Part shown: one piece after another, positions 5,919 to 12,424 of the stretch
How positions within the stretch are numbered: the first letter of the stretch is position 1
Layout: each line of letters opens with the position of its first letter
Assembly (NCBI GenBank): GCA_040218415.1
Contig: JAVJRN010000003.1
Location: forward strand, 1 to 13,559
Direction: 5' to 3'
DNA from: JAVJRN01 sp040218415
GTDB taxonomy: Bacteria; Bacteroidota; Bacteroidia; Cytophagales; Cyclobacteriaceae
DNA length: 13,559 nucleotides
The notes under the pieces: generated by a model
What the model was told of the DNA's origin: nothing
What the model saw: only the letters and a program-made list of their open reading frames with translations
Databases searched by the model: none
Program-made: the position numbers and the translations under genes

Positions 5919-5989
5919 AGCGCGGAAGTTACTTCCGTGCATTAACCTGAAAGTTTGCTTTTATTGGTCACGGAACTAAGTTCCGCGCC
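5919..5989. repeat. REPIN-like pair of inverted palindromes
   Basis: Two related palindromic units lie in inverted orientation 26 nt apart. The first is GCGCGGAAG-TTA-CTTCCGTGC (5920-5940), the second CACGGAAC-TAA-GTTCCGCG (5969-5987). Each unit folds into its own hairpin, and the two can also pair with each other. This is the architecture of REP doublets (REPINs) mobilised by RAYT transposases. No RAYT gene is in the window. Confidence 0.65.
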
Positions 5990-6071
5990 AGATTATGTTG
6001 TATATCATTTAATAAAAATCGCTTTCCATCAAAAATTTAGGTTAAAATCATTATTCAGGCATAAAAATGAG

Positions 6072-6293
6072 ATGAATATTCAATCGGAAAAAATAGAATT
6101 GGTTAAAATGCTTTTGGAGACAGAAAATCCTGAAACCATTGAATCGATTAAAGAAATCTTTAAAAAGGAAAAATCTGCTGACTTTTGGGATGATTTATCT
6201 ATTGATCAAAGAGAAGAAATTGAAAAAGCTTCTCTTGAAATAGAAAACGGAGAAATAACGGATTACGAATCTTTTATGCAAAAGCATAGATAA
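6072..6293 (+). CDS. Antitoxin of a ParE-type toxin-antitoxin pair
   Basis: This is 73 residues from ATG 6072. The frame stays open upstream to 5955, but that extension runs through the palindromic pair and is unlikely. It has an N-terminal helical region with an E/K-rich segment and the C-terminal pattern F-W-D-D-L-S, then E-E-I-E-K-A, then E-N-G-E-I-T-D-Y-E-S-F-M. This matches short antitoxins that partner ParE/RelE toxins in Bacteroidota, where the C-terminal part wraps the toxin. The toxin gene should begin one base after the stop. Only a broken remnant is there, so the antitoxin is now an orphan. Confidence 0.7.
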   Translation: MNIQSEKIELVKMLLETENPETIESIKEIFKKEKSADFWDDLSIDQREEIEKASLEIENGEITDYESFMQKHR

Positions 6294-6294
6294 A

Positions 6295-6369
6295 TTGAGT
6301 CGAAAAGTTGTTTTTTCATAAACAGCAGAAAAGAAACTAGAAAAACTCTTCGAATACTTAATTGGATAT
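6295..6369 (+). pseudogene. Remnant of a ParE-family toxin gene
   Basis: Reading from TTG 6295 gives xSRKVVFS, then a TAA stop, then TAEKKLEKLFEYLI. This strongly resembles the start of Bacteroidota ParE toxins (M-R-K-V-V-F-S-x-T-A-E-x-K-L-E-K-L-F-E-Y-L). Three lesions are visible: TTG where ATG is expected directly after the antitoxin, an in-frame TAA (6319-6321) at codon 9, and loss of everything after about 25 codons where the 410-bp repeat starts at 6364. No active toxin can be made from this copy. Confidence 0.7.
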
Positions 6370-6774
6370 TACAGTTCTAACCATACCACCTTTTTCGGTG
6401 GAACTGTGCCAGTGGTTTCGGCCTACGTGGCTCGGCTCAAACCGTGCCAAATAGTTCTGGTTTAAAGTACAGCCTGCTCGGTTCTAACCGTGCCAATTTT
6501 ACTAGAATCAATAGGTAGTATTCCGGTTCTAACCATGCCGCTGGCGGTGCTCACTCTGGGAAAAGCGTTTTATACCCCCACCCTAGGTGTAGGTTGTACT
6601 TACCCCCACCTATTTTTTTGGCTTTCATAGCCAGTGTATATATCAGCGCTAGTCGCACCACAGAAATTTATACACATATAGCTCTCAATGGTTTGTCTCG
6701 CATTCAAAACCCATTAGATTTGGATTATTATAAATTAGTTATCAGCAATTATAAGGTTAACGGGTTGTTTGTAG
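6364..6774 (+). repeat. Long direct repeat with promoter, copy 2 (411 bp)
   Basis: This copy matches 7911-8318 along its whole length with few differences; both begin GGATAT. The first half holds four copies of a 16-bp motif close to CGGTTCTAACCRTGCC (6372, 6433, 6479, 6524) and a hairpin CAGTTC..GAACTG with inner CCACC/GGTGG. The second half has the T-run element at 6613-6619, the promoter and a decayed leader palindrome (GTTATCAGCA against GGTTAAC). The two copies flank the Fic gene in direct orientation, 1,547 bp apart. The apparent frame at 6594-6824 lies within this repeat and is not counted as a gene. Confidence 0.9.
6692..6722 (+). promoter_or_regulatory. Bacteroidota-type promoter in repeat copy 2
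   Basis: TTTG (6692-6695), a 19-nt spacer, then TAGATTTG (6715-6722) give an exact fit to TTTG-N19-TAnnTTTG. It points at the Fic gene, whose ATG lies 134 nt downstream. The leader hairpin seen in copies 1 and 3 is degraded here. Confidence 0.7.
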
Positions 6775-6855
6775 CTCATTTAAAAAACATTTCAAGCTTA
6801 AAACCTCCCTGTCTTGATCTTTAAATCATATTTTCGTGAGCTATAAATTAAAGAA

Positions 6856-7891
6856 ATGAACGATCGAGACAATGAAATCATTGAATTTGTAAAAAAAATT
6901 GGCGAATGCTCATCAAAAGAAATTCATAATAATATCAAAGCCGATATAAGTTATGCCACCTTGAAAAGGGTACTTGTACAACTCAAGAATCAAAACTTAC
7001 TTGATACAACTGGTCAGGGAAAGGGAACTAAATACAAGCTTTCTGCATCATACGAACTGGTTCAACCTTTAAATATTGATCAATATTTCAAAAAAGAAAT
7101 TGATGAACGTAAAATCAAGCAATCATTTAGTTTCTCAATCATCAATGAAGTTATCGCTAAAACAAATTCATTCACGGAATCTGAATTAGTTAAACTCAAT
7201 GATCTTCAGGAAAAATATAAAACTAACATAGCAGAACTTTCTGAATTAGAATACAAGAACGAAATGGAAAGGTTGGCTATTGATTTGAGTTGGAAATCTT
7301 CTCAAATTGAAGGTAACACCTATTCCTTACTTGAAACCGAAAGACTTTTAAAAGAAAAAGAAACTGCCGCTGGTAAAACCAAGGAGGAAGCTACTATGCT
7401 TCTAAACCATAAAGAGGCCTTAGACCATTGTTCAACATGACGACTATTTAAGCCCTTTAACTGTTTCTAAAATAGAAGACATTCACAGCATGCTAATCAA
7501 AGAACTTGGTGTAGAAAGAAACTTGAGAAAAAGACGTGTTGGTATATCTGGAACAAACTACAAACCACTCGACAATGAATTTCAAATTAAAGAAGCTCTT
7601 AGAAACACATGTGAGGTTATAAACTTAAAGGAAAACATATTCGAAAAGGCACTTTTAGCTTTGGTACTAATTTCATACATCCAGCCTTTTATGGATGGTA
7701 ATAAAAGAACAGCAAGAATTGTCAGTAACGCCATTCTGTTGAACTATAACTACTGCCCTATTTCTTTTAGAACAGTAGATTCAATAGATTATAAAAAGGC
7801 TATGCTTCTATTCTACGAGCAAAACAACATTTCAAACTTCAAGGAAATCTTTATCAATCAATTTGAATTTGCTGTAGAAACATACTTCTAG
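6856..7891 (+). pseudogene. Fic-family protein with N-terminal winged helix, frameshifted
   Basis: Two adjacent frames make one Fic protein. Frame one (6856-7440) encodes a winged helix-turn-helix (residues 1-65) and the inhibitory-helix motif SSQIEGN (148-154), and stops soon after NHKEALD. Frame two continues from ATT 7427 with IVQHDDYLSP, through the Fic core IQPFMDGNKRTAR (7679-7717), to 7891. Removing one base at 7426, or restoring two, gives about 344 residues, the normal size for this type. There is no slippery run at the junction, so programmed frameshifting is unlikely. Fic enzymes transfer AMP or similar groups to proteins; here the catalytic His of HPFxDGN is Gln. It may be decayed or an assembly error. 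Confidence 0.8.
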
Positions 7892-8130
7892 AAAAATAAA
7901 AACTACTGCAGGATATCACAGTTCTAACCATGCCACCTTTTTCGGTGGAACTGTGCCAGTGATTTCGGCCTACGCGGCTCGGCTCAAACCTTGCCACCTA
8001 GTTCTGGTTTAAAGTACAGCCTGCTCGGTTCTAACCGTGCCAATTTTACTAGAATAAATAGGTAGTATTCCGGTTCTAACCGTGCCACTGGCGGTGCTCA
8101 CCCCAGGAAAAGCGTTTTATACCCCCACTT

Positions 8131-8166
8131 TAGGTGTAGGCTGTACCTACACCTACCTATTTTTTT
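8131..8166 (+). terminator. Hairpin with T-run within repeat copy 3
   Basis: TAGGTGTAGG (8131-8140) and CCTACACCTA (8146-8155) form a perfect 10-bp stem, with a T-run ending at 8166. It would end transcription from the Fic gene just ahead of the next promoter. Copy 2 has a poorer version (from 6584, T-run 6613-6619). Confidence 0.7.
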
Positions 8167-8237
8167 GGCTTTCATAGCCAGTGTATATATCAGCGCTAGT
8201 CGCACCACAGAAGTTTTACATGTATAGCTCTCAATGG

Positions 8238-8268
8238 TTTGTGTGGCATCCAAAATCCATTAGATTTG
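8238..8268 (+). promoter_or_regulatory. Bacteroidota-type promoter in repeat copy 3
   Basis: TTTG (8238-8241), 19 nt, TAGATTTG (8261-8268). It precedes the deaminase-fusion gene, whose ATG is 75 nt downstream. Confidence 0.72.
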
Positions 8269-8283
8269 AATTAATACAAGTTA

Positions 8284-8307
8284 GTTAACCGCAAATGTGC
8301 GGTTAAC
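8284..8307 (+). promoter_or_regulatory. 5' leader hairpin in repeat copy 3
   Basis: GTTAACCGCA and TGCGGTTAAC pair perfectly around AATG. Stem and position relative to the -7 element are the same as in copy 1, while the loop differs (ATTG there), which suggests the stem is what matters. Confidence 0.62.
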
Positions 8308-8342
8308 CGGTTGTTGTATGCGATTAAAAGAAGAAATAGAAT

Positions 8343-9845
8343 ATGTCTAAAAAACATACACCTGAAGAGTTGATGGCTCTGTCCATTCAAGAAATGAAAA
8401 AATCAGTTCCAGATAATGGCAGGGATGATGACAAAATCAATCCTAAAGTTGGTGCTATTTTAGCTACGCCAGATGGTGAAATTTTAGGCACAGCTCATAG
8501 AGGTGAACTAAGAGATGGTGACCATGCTGAGTTTACCGTTTTAGAACGCAAAAACAGAGATAAGAATTTAACCGGAATGGTGGTTTATGCCACATTGGAG
8601 CCTTGTGCACCAGGAGCACGAAATCATCCTAAACTATCTTGTGCTGAGCGTATTTTCAATGCCAGAATTGGAAAAGTTTATATTGGTTACATTGATCCCG
8701 ACCCTACCGTAGCAGGTGAAGGCAGAGACTTTCTAAAAGATAATGGTATTGAAATAGATTTCTTTCCAAAACACCTGCAAGATCATATATATGAAGAGAA
8801 CAAACAGTTTTTCGATCAAGCAGAAATTAAAGCGAAAGAAGAGAAACAAAAAGTATTTACATCTCCAGCAAAACCATTTGAACAGGCTCTGAACAACTAT
8901 GATGTGGATGCTTTATCTGATAATGCCCAAAATGATATGATCACACGTATGTCGCTTCCCTATAAGCAAGGAAGTGAAGGCTTTTATGGGTATTTGTCTG
9001 ATTTGAACTTATTGGTAAAACCAAAACGCTCCAAAGTTTTTAAACCGACTGGTTTAGGCATGCTGATTTTAGGTCGAAATCCTCAAGCTAATTTTCCGCA
9101 ATCAAGAATCAAGTTTACTATTGAAAGAGAAAATCAAGAACCTTTTATATCTGAAATTGAAGGTCCAATTTTATTGATGCCCAAAAAAGTAGAAGACTTA
9201 TTGGACGCTGCATTTCTGACAGAAATTAATAGAGATGGTTTTCATAGAGAAGAATTAACTAAAGTCTCTAAGAAATTGTTGCGAGAGTTAATTATCAATG
9301 CTATCGTTCATAGAGATTACACAATAGAAGGTGCACAAATTAAAGTATTAGCCAATACCGATAAAATTGAAATTTGGAGTCCTGGAAAACCTTTATTCAG
9401 CATGGAGAAGTTTAAAGCCTTTGATGTGCCTTCTCAAAGTAAGAATCCGAAAATTGCCTATATCTTCTATAAAACCCGTTTGGTTGAAGAACGAAATATA
9501 GGAATGAAAGAACTCAAGACTTTCAAAGAAACGAACAACGTAAAAGCGCCTTCTTTCAGAATGGAGGAGTCCTACTTTGTAACTACCATTTATAGAGCTA
9601 CGGTTCAAGAAGAAATATTTAAACTCACAGCAGATGAGAAATCAAAACCTCTACTCGCTGAATTAAATGAGAAACAAATTAAGTTGTATCGTTATGTGGC
9701 TAAAAATGGTCCGACTAGTTCCGGAGATTACGCCAAGATCATTGGCAAATCGGACCGGACTGTTAGAAACTATTACAAGGGCATGGAAAAGGTCTTGAAA
9801 CAAGAAGGTTCCGGACCGGCTACTAAATATGCGCTAATTGATTAA
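8343..9845 (+). CDS. Fusion of RibD/CDA-type deaminase, GHKL-type ATPase and winged HTH
   Basis: This is 500 residues from ATG 8343. Residues 1-150 form a zinc-dependent deaminase: HAE (61-63), PC (87-88) and Cys100 are the expected ligands and proton shuttle, and DPDPTVAGEG (118-127) resembles RibD deaminases. Residues about 190-420 match the HATPase_c_4 domain found at the C-terminus of AlbA_2/RecG-like regulators, with RELIINAIVHRDY (314-326) as the N-box and IEIWSPGKP (342-350) as the glycine loop. Residues about 445-500 form a winged helix ending GPATKYALI. In the common architecture AlbA_2 precedes the ATPase domain; here a deaminase takes its place. The substrate is unknown; a nucleotide or base is likely. 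A signalling or defence role is inference. Confidence 0.85.
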   Translation: MSKKHTPEELMALSIQEMKKSVPDNGRDDDKINPKVGAILATPDGEILGTAHRGELRDGDHAEFTVLERKNRDKNLTGMVVYATLEPCAPGARNHPKLSCAERIFNARIGKVYIGYIDPDPTVAGEGRDFLKDNGIEIDFFPKHLQDHIYEENKQFFDQAEIKAKEEKQKVFTSPAKPFEQALNNYDVDALSDNAQNDMITRMSLPYKQGSEGFYGYLSDLNLLVKPKRSKVFKPTGLGMLILGRNPQANFPQSRIKFTIERENQEPFISEIEGPILLMPKKVEDLLDAAFLTEINRDGFHREELTKVSKKLLRELIINAIVHRDYTIEGAQIKVLANTDKIEIWSPGKPLFSMEKFKAFDVPSQSKNPKIAYIFYKTRLVEERNIGMKELKTFKETNNVKAPSFRMEESYFVTTIYRATVQEEIFKLTADEKSKPLLAELNEKQIKLYRYVAKNGPTSSGDYAKIIGKSDRTVRNYYKGMEKVLKQEGSGPATKYALID

Positions 9846-9851
9846 CGTATT

Positions 9852-9967
9852 TTCCGGAAAAATCTATCCGGAAAAAAAGAAGCTCTACCCGGAAACTTTC
9901 CGGATAAAACACAAAGCCGGGAAAGCTATCCGGAAGAAATAAAGTGATTAACCGGAAATTTCCGGAA
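9852..9967. repeat. Cluster of CCGG-centred palindromic motifs
   Basis: Eight motifs centred on CCGG, mostly TCCGGAAA or its reverse, lie in about 115 bp straight after the fusion gene (9852, 9867, 9888, 9899, 9917, 9929, 9952, 9961). Two form larger palindromes: CCGGAAATTTCCGG (9952-9965) and CCGGAAACTTTCCGG (9889-9903). More TCCGGA occur in the last 130 bp of the gene. They could be binding sites for a dimeric DNA-binding protein. The interval 9846-10186 holds only this cluster and repeat copy 4. Confidence 0.7.
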
Positions 9968-10097
9968 AGAAATAGCAGATGAATAAAAAAAAACGGCATA
10001 CAATCGAGTAGACGGCCGTGAGCCATAAGCCTCCTAGCCAGTGCATATACCAGCTCTAGTCGCACCACAGAAGTTTTACACATATAGCTCTCAATGG

Positions 10098-10128
10098 TTT
10101 GTCTCGGATTAAAAATCCATTAGATTTG
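10098..10128 (+). promoter_or_regulatory. Bacteroidota-type promoter in repeat copy 4
   Basis: TTTG (10098-10101), 19 nt, TAGATTTG (10121-10128). It serves the AraC-family gene at 10187. Confidence 0.72.
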
Positions 10129-10144
10129 AATTGATATAAGTTGG

Positions 10145-10168
10145 TTAACCGCACAATTGTACGGTTAA
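10145..10168 (+). promoter_or_regulatory. 5' leader palindrome in repeat copy 4
   Basis: TTAACCG and CGGTTAA flank ACAATTGT, giving a 24-nt palindrome with one mismatched pair. The core is longer than in copies 1 and 3 but the outer stem is the same. The AraC start codon follows within 20 nt. Confidence 0.55.
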
Positions 10169-10186
10169 AAGGTTGTTGTAGTTAAT

Positions 10187-11071
10187 ATGACAAAAGACAT
10201 TCCGCAAATAAAGTTTAACCCTGAGAATACCGAAAATTTTGGTTTTGAAATTGTGCCTATTGAAAAAATTAGGCAATTTAAAAAGCAACAAAATAAGCAC
10301 GATTCAGAATTACCGCATCAACTCAAATTTTACAACTTCATCTATTTTACGGAAGGAACTGGCAGACACTTTATAGATTTTAACTGGTATTCCATAACAG
10401 AAAATACGCTTGTCTATCTTTCAAAAGAACAAATTAATGCGTTTGATTTTTCGACAAACTTAAAAGGTTATTGCATTGTTTTTACAGAAGAATATTTTGT
10501 CAAATGCTTTTCAAACTTTTCTAAAGATTTTGTATTTAGGTTATTTAATCCGCAATTGTTTTCGCCAATTTTGCAAATACCAACAGACTCTGATTTTTAC
10601 ACTTATTTCAATTTGTTAGAGAAGGAATATAGTAACTCTAAAATGCTTAATCAGAAAACCATTATCGAGTCACTTTTTATAATTCTTATTTCTAAAGCCG
10701 AACAAATAAAACAACATCAAACACATAAGATTAAGGATTCTACCAAAGTAGTAGTTTTTCAAAAATTCACTTCACTTATTGAAAAAGAGTTAACCAAAAG
10801 TAGAAGTGCCGATTATTATGCAAAAGAATTAGCAATTACCTACAAACACTTAAATAGTATTTGCAGAGAATTTGTAAATAAAACAGCAAAAAATGTAATT
10901 GATGATTTTGTAATTCTTCAAGCGAAACGAAACCTAATCAATTCCAATATAAAAAGTAATGAATTGGCATATAAATTAGGTTTTGAAGACCCAACAAACT
11001 TCACTAAATATTTTAAAAAACATACTGGTTTAACCCCAAATATGTTTAGTCGGTCTATATTAAACAAATAA
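10187..11071 (+). CDS. AraC-family transcriptional regulator
   Basis: This is 294 residues. The N-terminal part (about 40-130) has the cupin-like sensing domain with HQLKFYNFIYFTEGTG near residue 44. The C-terminal part (about 190-292) is the double helix-turn-helix, ending in the AraC signature: LAYKLGFEDPTNFTKYFKKHTGLTP. It is a cytoplasmic DNA-binding protein that likely responds to a small molecule. The SnoaL-like gene begins 93 nt downstream behind an inverted repeat, suggesting direct control of that gene and the lipoprotein. The gene's own promoter comes from repeat copy 4. Confidence 0.92.
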   Translation: MTKDIPQIKFNPENTENFGFEIVPIEKIRQFKKQQNKHDSELPHQLKFYNFIYFTEGTGRHFIDFNWYSITENTLVYLSKEQINAFDFSTNLKGYCIVFTEEYFVKCFSNFSKDFVFRLFNPQLFSPILQIPTDSDFYTYFNLLEKEYSNSKMLNQKTIIESLFIILISKAEQIKQHQTHKIKDSTKVVVFQKFTSLIEKELTKSRSADYYAKELAITYKHLNSICREFVNKTAKNVIDDFVILQAKRNLINSNIKSNELAYKLGFEDPTNFTKYFKKHTGLTPNMFSRSILNK

Positions 11072-11096
11072 AGGTTCAACTTTAACCATATTTGTG

Positions 11097-11122
11097 CCGT
11101 TTTTCATCTTCTCTAAAAACGG
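11097..11122. promoter_or_regulatory. Inverted repeat upstream of SnoaL-like gene, possible operator
   Basis: CCGTTTTT (11097-11104) and AAAAACGG (11115-11122) are perfect inverted copies separated by 10 nt. The pair lies in the regulator/target gap. It lacks a T-run directly after the stem on the + strand, so an operator is as likely as a terminator. A -7-like CATCTTTG follows at about 11132. Confidence 0.5.
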
Positions 11123-11164
11123 AACATCTTTCATCTTTGCACTATTATAAATTATAAACAAAAA

Positions 11165-11572
11165 ATGATGCATAAAGATGTAGTAACCGCTTTTTATGAA
11201 AAAGCACTTACGGTAAACCAAGAACACAATCCTGCAACTGTTTTAGGTGAGATTTTAGCAGATAATTTCACCTCTAAAGGTTCTGTTGAAGAAAAAACTA
11301 AAGAACAATTACAAGGTCAGTTGGGTTTTTTCTGGAAATTAATTCCCAACCTAAAATGGGAAGTTCAAGAAATTATCAATCAAGATAACCAGTATGTAGT
11401 AAGAAGTATTGCTACAGGAAACCCAAATGGCGATTTTATGGGCTTACCAACAGATGGTTCAAAGGCATTTTCAATAATGACCATTGATATTCATACTGTA
11501 GAAAACGGTAAAATCTCAAAAGTATACCACTTAGAAGATTGGGGAACCGCTATACAACAATTAAATAAATAA
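11165..11572 (+). CDS. SnoaL-like (ester cyclase/NTF2-fold) protein
   Basis: This is a 135-residue soluble protein, the normal size for a single SnoaL-like NTF2-fold domain. Supporting features are the opening helix DVVTAFYEKAL, LADNF (about 37-41), the central G-x-x-x-F-W-K-L-I-P-N-L-K-W block, G-N-P-N-G-D-F-M-G-L-P-T-D-G near 79-92 and the closing DIHTVENGKISKVYHLEDW strand pair. Family members bind small hydrophobic or oxygenated compounds and some are cyclases or isomerases; the substrate here cannot be read. A second ATG directly follows the first. It probably forms an operon with the lipoprotein 17 nt downstream, under the AraC regulator. Confidence 0.85.
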   Translation: MMHKDVVTAFYEKALTVNQEHNPATVLGEILADNFTSKGSVEEKTKEQLQGQLGFFWKLIPNLKWEVQEIINQDNQYVVRSIATGNPNGDFMGLPTDGSKAFSIMTIDIHTVENGKISKVYHLEDWGTAIQQLNK

Positions 11573-11589
11573 ACTTTAAAATAGAAATT

Positions 11590-12150
11590 ATGAAACTTTT
11601 AAAAATAGCAGTACTAGCGCTTATAACACTTGTTAGTATCACATCTTGCAGTGACGATGATGATGATGTAAAATTTACGCCATTAAATGAAGGTGTAAAT
11701 ATTACAATGAGAAATACATTACAAGATCCAGGTGAAGCGGAAGTTACCTATCCAAGTTTATTTGGTCAAGCAGATGATGCATGGGATGAGTTTGCCACCT
11801 TATCAAATACAACATCAGAGTTTCCTACTGCATTATCACAAAGCCCAGCAACAGGTGCCCCATTCCCAATTAGTGGTTTGTATGATATTGACCTTACTGT
11901 TAATAGTCTTAATTTCAAGGTATTACCAGATGCCGCACACCCATTTTGGAGTAATGTTTTTGGTCTTTTCCCAGCGGGAAAAACAGATAGATATTACCTT
12001 ACTTTTTCAGAACCTCACAATGTGACCAGTTTTAGCAGTAATGAGAGTTGGGTGAATGTAAGAATTGATTCTGATACAGTTATCGTTGTTGAACTTAGCG
12101 AAGGCTATGACCTTCAACCTGGGGTGGTTTTTAACATAACATTGAATTAG
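11590..12150 (+). CDS. Lipoprotein of unknown function
   Basis: This is 186 residues with a lipoprotein signal peptide: Lys residues at 2 and 5, a hydrophobic core to about 16, and lipobox SITSC with Cys20 as the acylation site. SDDDDD directly follows, like the acidic export signal that sends lipoproteins to the cell surface in Bacteroidota. The mature part is acidic and, near its end, beta-rich; it fits a secreted beta-sandwich domain, but I do not recognise a family. It lies 17 nt after the SnoaL-like gene, so the two are likely co-transcribed, and a strong hairpin follows. Confidence 0.8.
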   Translation: MKLLKIAVLALITLVSITSCSDDDDDVKFTPLNEGVNITMRNTLQDPGEAEVTYPSLFGQADDAWDEFATLSNTTSEFPTALSQSPATGAPFPISGLYDIDLTVNSLNFKVLPDAAHPFWSNVFGLFPAGKTDRYYLTFSEPHNVTSFSSNESWVNVRIDSDTVIVVELSEGYDLQPGVVFNITLN

Positions 12151-12206
12151 AAACTATGTTTGTTTTCAAGAATTAAAATAAGGGAATCAAAAAATATTAA
12201 ATTCTT

Positions 12207-12240
12207 TAGAGCCAATGCAGTGAATTTCACATTGGCTCTA
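12207..12240. terminator. Strong hairpin after the lipoprotein gene
   Basis: TAGAGCCAATG (12207-12217) and CATTGGCTCTA (12230-12240) are a perfect 11-bp inverted repeat, and the loop can extend the stem with GTGAA/TTCAC. No T-run follows on either side, so termination or 3'-end protection of the AraC/SnoaL/lipoprotein transcript is only a likely role. Confidence 0.55.
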
Positions 12241-12424
12241 ACTAATCTAATTAAGATTGAAAAAACGGCACTAACAATAGTAGCTCTTGCACAAACGGAA
12301 ATAAATAAATAGTATTCAACCTCAAGGTAGAACCCTGAACCCGTATTTCTGACGAAGAGCATCGGGGAATTAAACCTAATTGGGTATCGCCCTGGGATTG
12401 ATCTTGATTACTAACGATAGATAG

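Larger units (their letters stand above)
7911..8318 (+). repeat. Long direct repeat with promoter, copy 3 (408 bp)
   Basis: This is the second full copy of the 410-bp block. The 16-bp motif recurs at 7919, 7980, 8026 and 8071, in the same spacing as copy 2. Terminator hairpin, promoter and leader palindrome are all well preserved, making this the best model of the element. The upstream border is 20 nt after the Fic stop and the downstream gene starts 25 nt after the block. Together with its own features it fills the 7892-8342 interval; no gene is seen there. Confidence 0.9.
10035..10180 (+). repeat. Promoter-bearing repeat, copy 4 (short form)
   Basis: Similarity to copies 1-3 starts at TAGCCAGTG and runs to GGTTGTTGTAG. 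The T-run hairpin and the 16-bp motif region of the long form are absent; the CCGG cluster lies upstream instead. The gene downstream is an AraC regulator, starting 7 nt after the block. Confidence 0.85.

Noticed and set aside
6372..6539. CRISPR-like spaced repeats
   Set aside because: The repeat is only 16 bp and degenerate, spacing is uneven, and the 'spacers' are the same in the second copy at 7919-8086. No cas gene is present.
6594..6824. 76-codon frame in the repeat
   Set aside because: It is wholly inside repeat copy 2 and the leader; no equivalent is kept in the other copies.
7420..7440. Programmed ribosomal frameshift in the Fic gene
   Set aside because: There is no slippery heptamer or stimulating hairpin at the junction; decay or a base-calling error is simpler.
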